Assembly: GCA_023525715.1 (NCBI GenBank) | Contig: CM042012.1 | Location: 43,294,941 to 43,358,940 of the forward strand | Reading direction: 5' to 3' | Origin: Cichorium intybus | Taxonomy: Eukaryota; Streptophyta; Magnoliopsida; Asterales; Asteraceae | Length of the DNA stretch: 64,000 nt | Shown: positions 11,349-21,883 of the stretch, piece by piece | Layout of the letters: every line of letters begins with the position of its first letter | How positions within the stretch are numbered: the stretch's first letter is position 1 | Program-made: the position numbers and the translations under genes | Notes under the pieces: model-generated | The model's input: the letters and a program-made list of their open reading frames with translations, nothing else | The model's database searches: none | What the model was told of the DNA's origin: nothing

Positions 11349-12473
11349 GAGGCCTTCTATGCACGGTTTTAGACACCCATTTTACACCAATTTACATCCT
11401 TTAGACACCAAGTTACCAATTCACTCTCTATCAATTGTAATAGTCGAAATATCTCTTAGTTAGTTGTTTAGAACCAATAGATTATCCCTTTCGGTGGTAA
11501 TTTTAGTAGTAATTCAAGATAATTCGAAGGATAAACGCTCCAAGTTACATGCCAAGGAACACCAAGACCATCTTCACGATCATCACTCGAATGGAAGGCT
11601 AATCTCTTCAGATTACTTCCGGTAATGTTATCATACCTTTAGTGTAACATGTTTTTACTTTGATTCCGAACAAATGTTTTACTATTGTAATTATTAAACT
11701 CTCATATCTTTGAATACAACTAGTGAATCATTTGTGTCTACTTCTACTTGCTATCATATTCTCAAGACATAGTATTACCAACACATTATTCGTGCCTATC
11801 TCACCTAAATAACGAGCTAAGACGGATAATCGGTTAATATACTTTGTGCTCAAGTAATATGTTAATAAGTTGTAATGTTACTATCATCTAGATAAAACAT
11901 AATATTGCCAAACCATTGTTTGTACCTAATCTACTCAATTGTTAGACAAAGACAAATAATTGACTCAACATATTATGTACTTACCCATGTAATAGTAATT
12001 GTTAGTAAACTGTAATTATGTCAAAGTAATTATATCGGAATCATTATAGTAAAACATGTGAAACTAATTGTTGATAACTAAACCGGAAGTAATTCTTTCT
12101 CTATTCTCAAGTTACAATTTCAATATTTTTACCATCACAGTCAATATTTACTTTACAACTCGTTAAAAGTTAACCACTAAATCCTTGGACTCGACTCCGC
12201 TTGCCCTATCTACGTAGTAAAAGTGGGTTATAAATTGTTTTTGACGCGTGTGACGATGGCGTTGTCAACGGCGTGCGTACGTATTTTCCTGATTTCCCTT
12301 CTTTTTCAAACTTCCTCCAATTTGCACATTTTTGGTCCCTGTTTTCATTATTTTCTTCCAAACAAGTACTGGCACGAAAAGTGAGAATACCACGATATAT
12401 ATGATATAATTTCACTAAGAATAGGGCTCAACAACGACTAAAATATGTAATATCACTAGGCGTTGTCAACCAC

Positions 12474-13429
12474 CACTGTCATCATCGATCACCACCGTCA
12501 TCGATCGCCACCAACACCATTGCCACTGACCACCCACACCATTGACATCGACCACCACCACCCAGCAACTGAAGTCAATTTCTAAAACTAAAATCAAGCC
12601 TTAAAACTGAAATCTATCCCTAACATCAGATTAAAGCTAAGTCCTGCAACTCAAAACCAAACCTGCAATTTAAAGCTGGAATTGAAATTCCAACCTCAAA
12701 ACAAAATGTAAACCAAACCTAACCTGCAATCACCGTCCCCCTCCAGATCCAAAATCAAAATGGTTTCAGAAATTAATTCCCCCATCGTAATTAGAGGAAA
12801 GGAGAAGTGGGCGGGAATCAGAGGTGGGCGTCGAATTAATGCTACCACTTCTGCCACCGCAAAAAGCATTGCGGCCACCGGTGGGGAGCTGCGGTGGAAG
12901 TGGGTTGAGAATTATTGTTGGAGTACGAGCTGTGATCACCTGCCCAAAATCGTCCATCGTATTGGTCGATGGATAAAACCCAACGCAAAGATCGAAATCT
13001 GCCATCTAATTTGCTACTTAATACTATGAAGCACTGAACGATGTTGTACAGAAAAAACCCCTTCAGAGACAATTCTTCCGTAACAGCAGCCTCCGATCAC
13101 AGCCATTCCGCCTACTCCGCTGCCTCCGCTGTCCTTACCTCCCTCTCCGCCTTCGTCATCTGTACCTCCCCCACCCCCTCCAAATTCGAGAGAGGTTTGA
13201 TTTTGTACTTGAGTTTATTTGGAAGATTAATGGAGTGATCGGAGATGGGGGTCGGAGAAATTGATCGGAGACAGAGATGGTGGCTGGAGATGAGAGAAGA
13301 GACAAAACGGGGTTAGGTTAGGGTGGGGAGTGGGTGAGACTTGAGAGAGAACGTGAAAGAGAGATAGAGAGAAAAAATGTGATCATTTTATATTTTTTTA
13401 GTTTAAAAATAATAAATAAATAATAGAAA
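12474..13429. other. Body of the MULE, right of the gypsy insertion
   Basis: This stretch has ACC/CAC-rich DNA (about 12470-12560) and then an exon-like, GC-richer part (about 12740-13190). An ATG at 13041 opens about 65 codons rich in serine and alanine. I do not recognise a gene. It may be host sequence captured by the element, which is common in MULEs, but nothing here proves it. Confidence 0.4.
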
Positions 13430-13601
13430 ATTAGAAAATGAATTATTAATGGTGATATAGTCTTTTCATGTCTAGAAGGGACCAAACACGCAAAAAAAAC
13501 AAACAATAGGGATGGTCCGAGTGCAAAATAAAAGTTAGGGACCAAACACGCTATTTTGATCAAACAACAGGGACGATTTCAGTAATTTGTTCTTTTTTAT
13601 A

Positions 13602-14074
13602 TGAACATTTAATAGATTTTGTGTTAATTTATATAGATTTTGTGTTAGTTAATGTATATGAAATTATAGGATTTTATATGGATTTATTGATGTGAACACT
13701 TGATTGAATTTGTATGAAAATATTAATGGATTATATGATATGTTTAATTTTTGATGTTTTCTATTATTGTTAAGAACTTTATTAGACTTAATATGATGTA
13801 TTGGATGTTATGTTTAGGTTTTTATGATATGATATTGTTAGTTTGTTATGTTATGATATGTTAAAAGTGATTGAAAATTGTTAATGAAGTTGTGATTTAT
13901 TTTGACTTATTTGTTAAGAACGTATTATTATCGACTTCTTTAGATTGCAATAATAGAATACAACAAAAATAGGATACTTTAATGTGTAAAAATATGAAAG
14001 TGCAATGCTCTAATAGAAATAAAATAACAAAAGTAGGATGCTATAATTAAAAAAAAATATTAAAGTAATGCATA
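13602..14074. other. AT-rich DNA right of the MULE, no gene seen
   Basis: This is very AT-rich DNA with recurring words such as TTTGTGTTAATTTATATAGA. The same words appear left of the MULE (830-860), consistent with both flanks once having been contiguous. Confidence 0.45.
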
Positions 14075-14400
14075 AACCCTAAACCCTAAAGTTAAAATCT
14101 AAATTCTAAAATCTAAACCATAAATTCTAAACCTTAAACCTTAAATTTTAAACCCTAAAACCTAAACTTTAAACCCTAAATTCCAAAACATAAACCTTAA
14201 ACCTTAAACCCTAAACCTTAAACCCTAAAGTTTAACACTAAATTCTAAAACCTAAACCATAAATTTTAAACCCTAACCCTAAATTCTACATCCTAAACCT
14301 AATGTTTAGGTTTTAAGATTTAGTGTTTAGGGTTTCAGGTTAGGGTTTAGATTTTAGATTTTACGGTTTATCGTAAACCTTTAATCCTAAACTAAAAATC
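14075..14400. repeat. Degenerate telomere-like array in inverted arrangement
   Basis: From about 14075 to 14300 the plus strand carries many CCCTAAA and near-variants (CCTTAAA, TTCTAAA). At about 14301-14370 it switches to TTTAGGG-type words. The array therefore folds back on itself. The order CCCTAAA then TTTAGGG is opposite to that of an end-to-end telomere fusion. Confidence 0.8.
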
Positions 14401-14534
14401 ATTGAATTTTAGCTTAATTCTCTATGTTTTAATCATCTTGAGCTTGAAAATACCCGCCAGAAATTGATTTAGATATTGATTTTGGGCTGTCCCCGTTTTG
14501 GGACAGCTTTTTGAATATTTTATCTCATTTATAT

Positions 14535-14658
14535 ATAGGATGTGAATGTGTATTGGATGATTGTTCGTTTAAGTAAACACTCATTCCTAGATATTTATAG
14601 GATGTGAATGGGTATTGCATGATTGTTCGTTTAAGTAAATACGCATTCCTAGATATTT
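14535..14658. repeat. Two-copy tandem repeat, period 62 bp
   Basis: Copies lie at 14535-14596 and 14597-14658, both starting ATAGGATGTGAATG and ending CCTAGATATTT, with four or five substitutions between them. The hAT element inserted a few bases beyond the second copy. Confidence 0.85.
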
Positions 14659-14663
14659 GAAAC

Positions 14664-17001
14664 TAGGGATGAGCTTTTGACCCGGACACTACTAGAAAAA
14701 TGACTTTTCATGACTTACAAACAATGACATACATCTTTTTACGACTGACAAAAACGTCAGTCATTAAAAATATGTCATCTTTTGTAAAATTTTAAAGATT
14801 TACGACTTACAAATAACGTTAGTCGTAAAAAAAAACGTCATCTTTTGTTTGAAAAAAGGAAACCGCGTGACTTTTTCACTCCCTTACGTTTCCCCTCTCA
14901 AATTTTCCCAAAATTTTTGAAACTATTTTGATTCCCAGGCCCTTCTCGTTTACCCCATCCCCCAAAACCCTAGATTTTCTTCTTTTCTCTCTACTGCACA
15001 AACAAATATCTCTATTCTCCCATCTCCACCTCGTCTCTTCTAAGAAACCAAACCGATCCTATCTTATGTTTGATGGTCGGTGCTCACAGGTCTCCACGAT
15101 GCCGGTATTGGAACAATGGTCACCACCGGTCTGTAAAGGAGTCAGCAAACCGATCCTCTCTTTTGTTTGATTTCACCAGTATTGGAATACTGTCACCACG
15201 AGTCTCAACAACACCGGTACCCACTGATCTGTAAACCGATCCTAACTTTTGTTTGATTTTGCAGGTATTGTGTTATCTATGTTTAACATTATCGTCTCAC
15301 CTCTTTTTTGTTTGATTTCCTTTTGATTTTTGCTGATTTTGCTTTGATTTCTCCGATAATGATATATCGAATATTGCAGGTCATCGCGAGAGAGAGGAAG
15401 AGAGTTGCAGGCCATCGGAGGTGGTGGTGGCCGTTTCGACTTTCTTCCTCGTCTCCTCCAATCCAGGTCCTCGTCTCCTCCAATGCAGGTTCTGTTAACT
15501 TCTTTTCTGATAAGTTTCATTTCTGCAAGTCTGATTATCGGTAACTTTTAGGTTTTAAGATTAAGTTTCTTTTCAATATTACGGTTTCAAGATTCAGGTT
15601 CTGTTATCTTTTCTGGTTCTAGATTACAAGCTTCAAGTTTTATTGGGTATAGATTCCATTGTGCAGATTAAAAGGTTTGATTCTAAATTCTTATTCCATG
15701 TTTTGATTCTAAAATATGATTCATACAGATTTGTATATTTTTTGTGCAGATTCTAAATTTTTATAGGAATTACAAGTTTTGATATCAAGTTCTGGTTCCA
15801 AGGTTTGATTCTAAATTTTTGATTCATATAGATATTTATAATGTATTTGTACATACAGATTCCAAGTTTTGGTTCTAAGTTCTGGTTCCAATGTTTAATT
15901 TCATAGGTTTGATATCAAGTTCTGATTCCAATGTTTGATATCAAGTTCTAAATGTATCAATTTTATGTTATCTAGTTTTAAATTTTTCCGTGACTAATCA
16001 TATTTGCTATAAATAAGTTCTAAGAACATGACAATAAAAAATCTTTTTAAGACTCACATTTCTATATGCAGGTTCTGAAAGATGTGGATGGAATACAAAA
16101 TCCTGACCTTCACAGTTTTTAATGGTTTCCATGCTTGCTGAAATTTGGGATGGAATACCAAATCCTCATTCCCTTGGAAAAGAAGGCCAAACCAACTTCC
16201 CTCTTTGCCGGTTGGAATTAAATGGTTAAGTTATATAGTTTTGGCTTATCGGGTTGTTAGTTTTAGAATTAGTTTTGGGTATAGATAGTTGATCATTTGA
16301 TGTGTTGATGTATAATTCGGATGTTGTACATATCTTAAGCTTGAAGATTTTTCATACTATCAATGTATTACTTTGATTTACTATTGGAATGAATATTTGT
16401 ATTTGATATAGTTTATTTGTGAAATAAATTGTCTTTTTTTATGTAAGATGTTTTATTTTGTATTACGAGAATTTTAAAAAGTATCAAAAAGTTACGACAT
16501 ACAAATGGTCAGTCGTAAACGTATGTCATAATTGTCAGTCAAAAATGTCATAAATTTATGACAGACAAATGTCTGTCATCTTTCATTTATGACTAGGCTT
16601 TCAATGACAGACATTTGTCAGTCATCTATACCCTTTAATGACTGACAATGTCAGTCATTAAATGCCTTTTTTCTAGTAGTGGGAGAACCGGACCAGACCG
16701 GGAACCAAACCGGAACCAGAACCGAATAGGAACCGGAACCGGAACCGTGTATTCGGTTCGGTTCTCGGTTCTCCATTTCCCACAAAATAGGTTCTTGGTT
16801 CTTCGGTTCTCGGTCCGGTTTGGGCCGGGTCCGAAACCGAACACATTTCTTAATAGCACACTACTTGTACAACCGAACCGGTAGGAACCGGAACCGGGGT
16901 ATTCGGTTCAGTTCCCGGTTCTTCGTTTCCTATAAAATCGGTACTCGGTTCTTCGGTTCTCGTTCCGGTTCGGTCGAGGTCCGGACCAATTCTCATCCCT
17001 A
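14664..17001. mobile_element. Non-autonomous hAT element interrupted by a CACTA element
   Basis: The ends are TAGGGATGAG (14664) and CTCATCCCTA (ending 17001), perfect 10-bp inverted repeats of the Ac/hAT type. They are flanked by the exact 8-bp target duplication TTTGAAAC (14656-14663 and 17002-17009). Without the inner CACTA element it is about 340 bp long and consists of GAACCGG/CCGGTTC-rich DNA, as in many plant hAT MITEs. It encodes no transposase. Confidence 0.88.
14687..16681. mobile_element. 2.0-kb non-autonomous CACTA element inside the hAT element
   Basis: The termini CACTACTAGAAAAA and TTTTTTCTAGTAGTG form inverted repeats and are flanked by the 3-bp duplication GGA (14684-14686 and 16682-16684). 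Subterminal blocks about 140-190 bp long contain many GACTGACA/TGTCAGTC and GACAGACA words in both orientations. The interior (about 14870-16450) is pyrimidine-rich and exon/UTR-like, with several TTGCAGGT-type junctions. It includes a degenerate repeat of the word AAACCGATCCT next to TTTGTTTGAT at about 15050, 15150 and 15235. No transposase is present; the interior may be captured host DNA of unknown origin. Confidence 0.88.
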
Positions 17002-17009
17002 TTTGAAAC

Positions 17010-18598
17010 CAACGATACAAAATTAAATTGTACAAAAATTAAATGGCTGATATAGAGAGATATCTACTTAGTGATCAAATTTGCAAGAACTGGCTAGTCA
17101 ATCCTTCATATATCCTTCCATTAGTAATTCTCTGCTAAATTCTTCCCCAACTTCCACCTCCAACTCAAGGTAAAGGTATCAATAGAAATCCATCAAAAGG
17201 ATATCTAACTCTAGGTTGGATAGCAACTCAGTCATAAACTCTCCTAACTTCCATTTAAGTTCCCATGACGTCAACTCGAGAATCATGCACCTCATCAATT
17301 CTTAATTATTCAGTAACCGATAGAGATGGTTAAGTTGTTCCATACCATGCTTTGAGGACTTTCTTCTGCTTGATCATCAACTAAAGAGATGTCACTGAAG
17401 ACACAAAATAGCTCTTTGTCAACATGAATGACGTTGAATTCATTTCTTAATCGTTTTTTGACTAATAAGAATGATATGGACACGCCCTACTTATGGTCAC
17501 TCAAAACCACTCATTGCAAAATATGAAAACCCTGCCATTCATCATTTTTCTTAGGTGGTATTTTTCTCGGTTTAATGACAACTTAGCACAAACAACCTAC
17601 ATTTTTTATGAATATAACATTAAAAACCATAAAAAAAAAAACTAAGGAAACATACAAGTTTCGAAATTTCTTTGAGAATTCCGGAAATGTTATAATTTTT
17701 GGTGGTGTATATCATCTAATACTAAAATGTTTAAATGCTAAGATTCGCGAATTCGTTCAACATAATGACAAAATTTCGAAATAATTTTTTAACTTATATA
17801 AACAATATTATACCGTAATATAATAAGTTATACAGATTATTAACCAATATATAATGTCTATACACCAATCTAACGTTAAAGAATGTAAAAGTTGAAGTAA
17901 TTGCCGAGTCCCGTTTTTTGTAATTTTTTAATCGATATTATGCAAAACCTAAATGAAAATGAATCTACTATAAAAGGTTATACACAACGATGTAATAAAC
18001 GTATGTTCAATTTTAATTTTCTATGGAAACCATTAAAATATATCAATTATTGTATTATTTTTTTTACCATATTTTATCAATTTAACGTGTATGCGTGTAA
18101 TGATTTTGTTTTTTCCGTTTGGTTTGTGTTTTTTGATTTCATATGAAAAAACAAAACCGAACTTAAAATTTCTATTATTCTGAAAACTGAAAATCAAAAC
18201 GTTTTTATAAAAACAATTCTTTTTTTGGTTCCCTTACCGTTTTAGTGCACAATTCAAAGTCCGAATGGTTTCGTGATATAAATTTTCTAATATGATTCTT
18301 TTCATGGCAACCAAATTTTAGAAGTTCAGTAGCATAAAGTCCAAGAAGAGCTTTGTTTTTATATAATGGCTTTCGACAATGACCTGTTTTAAAATGAAAT
18401 TTCTTTCATGACAATAATTTTTTTAAATATGTTCGTATCTTTTAGACCAAAAACGTGTTTTAAATCAATAGCTTACAATGAAGTTGTTTTTAAATCATAA
18501 ATAATAGTTGTAAACAAACTTTTTAAAGTATAAACCGCTCACATGATGATAGTTTAAAAGTTTATATTTACAGAAAGATTATCTTAAGTTCTAAAAAG
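17010..18598. other. AT-rich intergenic DNA, no gene recognised
   Basis: The part at 17040-17470 has more balanced composition and an open stretch on the minus strand, but nothing I recognise. From 17500 to 18598 the DNA is extremely AT-rich with no credible coding sequence. Confidence 0.4.
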
Positions 18599-19020
18599 TT
18601 ATTTGTTAGCAAAATATAACGGAAATGTACGAAACCAGAAGAGATCAACGTTTGCGAGGTCTGTGTTCAACACAGTGTTTATAAAACAAATTCGTCCGCT
18701 ATCAGATGTTTGTTTCTCAGGATACAACAGCTTTGAAGTGGTTCTTCGAGACCATCTTTCTTCCACCAGGCCAGACCTCATGACATACTCCAGATGAGTG
18801 GCCAATCCCAATTGCAGGGGAAGATCCAGATTCAGATGTAGTCGCAATCCATATTGGAATGAAAGGAAAGTGAGTTGCTTCACGACCCTTTCATCCGAAC
18901 CTATAGTAGGCCTAGATTATACCTTAGTAGTAACAAGAAAATGCAGAAGAAGAGAAATCGGTTGCATTTCGTGTGTCCTCTCTAATACAGGAATGTTGTA
19001 TTTACATAGCAAAATGTAAC
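18599..19020. other. Exon-like fragment of unknown identity
   Basis: Composition is close to coding here in contrast to its surroundings. On the plus strand one frame reads WPIPIAGEDPDSDVVAIHIG before a stop at about 18870. An in-frame TGA occurs upstream at about 18780. A 94-codon open frame also exists on the minus strand. I cannot assign a family; it may be a decayed gene piece. Confidence 0.3.
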
Positions 19021-20756
19021 AGTCATCCAACACATAAATGTGTAACAGTCAAATTAAACACAAAGATCAAAACCGGAATATGTGTTAATGAGTTTTAATT
19101 TAATTAATTTACAGTTATGAAAAAAAAGTCATTAAATTTTTGATCGACCGGTGGTGCATTCGTAATCGTAGCCTCGCAGGATGCACGTTTGCACACAAGT
19201 TCGGTGGCCCAACCCAAACTTGCCTACAAACCCCCCCTCCCCCCCCCCCCCACCCCCCACCGGCGCACTTTCTTTCATCTCCCACCTATGTGGGATATAA
19301 ACTAAAAACTCATTAAACTTATTCAATTACTTCATCCAACTATCTCACTAATTTCTCATTCATATTAAATCCGTTTTGGATGTGTGATATATCAAAATGA
19401 ATGTATCACATAGTAGAAAACAAAAACATAACCCTTTAATCATTTTAATAATGTTTTAAGGTTCGAATTTCGTGTTCAAAATGAGGGAAACTCATTTTCT
19501 GAAATTGGTTAAAACCAATTTTTTAACATTCTTTTGTTATGAAAGTTCATAACCTTCGGTATTCAGTTATATTTATTTGAAAAAAACTGATAACTAGTGG
19601 TATCTGTTACAAAAAATCATATGAAAAAAAATGATAAATTGTATCTTGCGACTCGAATCCGTTCCAAAACTCAACGTCATACTCCATTACGGAAGTCGCG
19701 GATTTTAACCAATTTTGGCAACCTTGTTAGGATATTCCAATTTCCCATTAATGGTACATGACTTTTAGTTACATTTATATTTTTGTTGTTTTTATATCAT
19801 AATAATAATAACAATAATAACAATAATAATAACAATAATAATAATAATAATTGCGGTAATAATCACTAACAATACAAGAATTTCAAGGTTTCAATTTTAT
19901 GAAATGGGCGGTCGGGTGGGGGAATGGTTACAAGTGAATGGTGTGGAAGAGGCGGTGATCACTGAAGAAATTATGGTTTTACGAGCGACGCTGATGGTGA
20001 TAGAATATAAAGGTGGTGGACATGGGAATGAAAGTGATGGTGGCGTGGGTAGTTTTATAATAATTATTATACAAAAATTTTGATTAAATTAGTCAAAAAA
20101 AACAAATTGTCTGGATAAAACTGATCAAATATTTAATAGGTGGGTTAGAACCATTTATCGAATATAAAAACTATTCGTATTGTCTTCAGAATATTAATTT
20201 AACATCTAACTATATCAATACGTAAATAACCATGAAGGTTTAACTTGAAATCTTGAATTGGTATTTGACTACTTGTCCATGTTAGCAGCTAGCATGTATA
20301 ATATGTTGCCAGCCTTTTTTTCTTTTTTCTTTTTTAAATATCCACTCGAATCTAATTTTTCTTACAAATTGACTCAAACTTTTTTATAAATTTGGCTCGT
20401 TTTTTTTAAACTTTATTTTACATGTTTGTTATACAAATTTAGGTGTCTTTTACTAAATTACTTTTTACATCTTTGCAATCACTTTTTAGGACTTCTTACC
20501 TCTTCTTTTACAATTTTTAAAACTTTTTTCCAATGTGAATACCAAAAACCACTAATTTGTAAACACGAAAAAATTTTAAAAGCATGCATAAGACAAAATT
20601 ATAAGATTATGCTGAGAAAAGAAAAAGGTTTTAAAAGCATAGTTTTAAAAAAGTTGGACAAATTTCTAGGGTGAAATTCGTAACCGATGTTACAATTGGG
20701 ACAAAGTTGTAAAAAATAAATATGAAAACGATCACATGAATAGAGTAAACAAGTAG
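19021..20756. other. Intergenic DNA with a poly-C tract and a trinucleotide repeat
   Basis: At 19230-19257 the plus strand carries C-runs (CCCCCCCTCCC followed by about fourteen C and more C-runs), able in principle to form G-quadruplex or i-motif structures. At about 19798-19852 there is an imperfect (AAT)n/(AAC)n microsatellite. I see no gene; small open frames are in AT-rich DNA. Confidence 0.5.
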
Positions 20757-21190
20757 AGTTCGATCCCTAGTCTGACCAAGCTCGGCTCGTTTCGAGCTTT
20801 ATAGTCCCAAGCTCACTGAGCCTCATTAAGAAACATATAGGCTCGGCTCGGGCTTGGGCTCGACTCATTTGTTGCCTAACACGCCTAAACGAGCTTAAAC
20901 TCGGCTCGAGCTTGTTAAGAAGCTCGTTTACTACTTAAAGCTAAATATAAATTCCCAATTACTAATCTCAAATATGTTTTAATTAATTTTAATTTATATA
21001 AAAATAAAATAAAAGCTATATTACATATAGGCTCATTTAGGGCTCGTGAGCCTAATCATGTTTAGTGACACAGGCTTGGCTCGAGCTCGTTTAATAAATG
21101 AGCATTATATCAAGCTCGAGCTAGGCTCAGACTCATTCAAAATCGATCTCGAGTCGAGCTTTTAACGAGCCAGTCCCGAATAGGCAGTAG
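20757..21190. mobile_element. Probable hAT-type MITE rich in GCTCGGCTCG words
   Basis: The stretch carries GCTCGGCTCG near both ends in mirrored orientation (AGCTCGGCTCG near 20780; GAGTCGAGC and AACGAGCC near 21150-21170), with an AT-rich centre. This resembles hAT MITEs in which gene-unlike GCTCG words are repeated. Exact termini and target duplication were not resolved. Confidence 0.45.
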
Positions 21191-21883
21191 GTCACGAACC
21201 TACTCGGCTGGTTTGCACCCTACACACGAATCAATTTAAGACAAACTTTCATCGTTGATTACATGCTGATGTGATAAAATACATAAATTAATATTTAAAA
21301 TTACAGTACGACTAGTTTATTTACATAACTTGACCCTTATTTAATCTCTCAACAAAAAATATCAATGTGCATCATTGTCAACAAAAACACATACATCTGT
21401 ATCCCTGCTAACGAGGACATGTGAGACGGCTGCGTATCATGATATCAACATGTAGCATTCTAGAAGAATTTTGTCATATAAATGAAACCGAAACCCTATT
21501 TTAAAAACTTTATTAGTAAAAACGTCTATAAGAGACTTTTCTCAAAGGATAAAATTATATAAAAACTATGACAGAGCTAGATAAATAAACAGAGAGAATT
21601 GAAAGATAGTCATAGTCATACTTGTTCACTTTTCATGTAAATATCAACTACTACTATTGTGGTTTTTCAACTTTTTTATACTTATCCCACAATGACATTG
21701 TGAATGTACATCAATCGAAAGGTCCTAAACTCACCCATTCTTTTCACAGATTTATGTTATCTAGAAGTTTCGTAAAAGAATGGCTCGCATTCTCGATTTA
21801 TATATTATTTTGAAATTTTGTGTGAAGGAATGGGAGACTTGAAGAGCATTTAATTATATATCGCAGTCATCTAATATATAATG
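21191..21883. other. Spacer downstream of the first F-box copy
   Basis: AT-rich noncoding DNA with no recognisable element. It lies 3-prime of the F-box gene on the minus strand and may hold its 3-prime UTR and polyadenylation region. Confidence 0.4.

Larger units (their letters stand above)
10261..12267 (+). mobile_element. 2.0-kb solo LTR
   Basis: The insert starts TGATAGTG, ends GTTGTCA and is bounded by ACGGC on both sides (10256-10260 and 12268-12272). No internal retroelement coding sequence or primer site is present, as expected for a solo LTR left by recombination. A TATAAATA box at 11341 indicates plus orientation. A CpG-rich direct-repeat module lies just upstream of the box. Being inside the LTR of the Tat-type element, it is the younger of the two. 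Its lineage cannot be assigned without an internal region; gypsy is likely from its length. Confidence 0.82.
1179..12468 (-). mobile_element. Ty3/gypsy Tat/Athila-type LTR element lacking pol (non-autonomous)
   Basis: Direct LTRs lie at 1179-2298 and 9336-12468 (the latter enlarged by a 2-kb insertion), each beginning TGACATCGCAGC and ending GGCGTTGTCA. The 5-bp target duplication ACCAC is intact at 1174-1178 and 12469-12473. The element reads on the minus strand: tRNA-Asp-type primer site, gag, aspartic protease, then a separate accessory ORF before the 3-prime LTR. No reverse transcriptase, RNase H or integrase is present between 6053 and 2299, where pol should lie. The two LTRs differ at roughly 20 aligned positions by eye, so the insertion is fairly recent. 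All coding parts carry frameshifts or stops. Confidence 0.88.
9336..12468 (-). repeat. 5-prime LTR of Tat-type element, interrupted by a solo LTR
   Basis: The two arms 9336-10260 and 12273-12468 together give an LTR of about 1.12 kb that matches 1179-2298. A 2007-bp insertion flanked by the 5-bp repeat ACGGC interrupts it. The outer edge is followed by the ACCAC target duplication at 12469. Confidence 0.87.
957..13592. mobile_element. Mutator-like element (MULE) with long TIRs, split by nested retrotransposon
   Basis: Two long inverted ends face each other: GAACAAATTACTGAAATCG at 957 and its complement ending at 13592. Similarity continues inward for about 160 bp on each side (957 to about 1120 and about 13430 to 13592). 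Both ends are flanked by the same 9 bp, TTTTTTATA (948-956 and 13593-13601). A 9-bp target duplication with long TIRs is diagnostic of the Mutator superfamily. Removing the gypsy insertion at 1179-12468 leaves an element of about 1.34 kb without a transposase, hence non-autonomous. Its body (12474-13430) holds proline/serine-rich exon-like stretches that could be captured host DNA, but I recognise no gene. Confidence 0.78.

Noticed and set aside
13041..13238. Serine/alanine-rich 65-codon frame in the MULE as a gene
   Set aside because: Too short, no recognised domain; kept only as possible captured DNA.
14075..14400. Telomere-telomere fusion scar
   Set aside because: A fusion would read TTTAGGG then CCCTAAA on one strand; here the order is the reverse.
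20758..20775. GTTCGATCCC resembling a tRNA T-arm/B box
   Set aside because: No A box, acceptor pairing or cloverleaf could be found around it; it lies in hAT-like repeat DNA.
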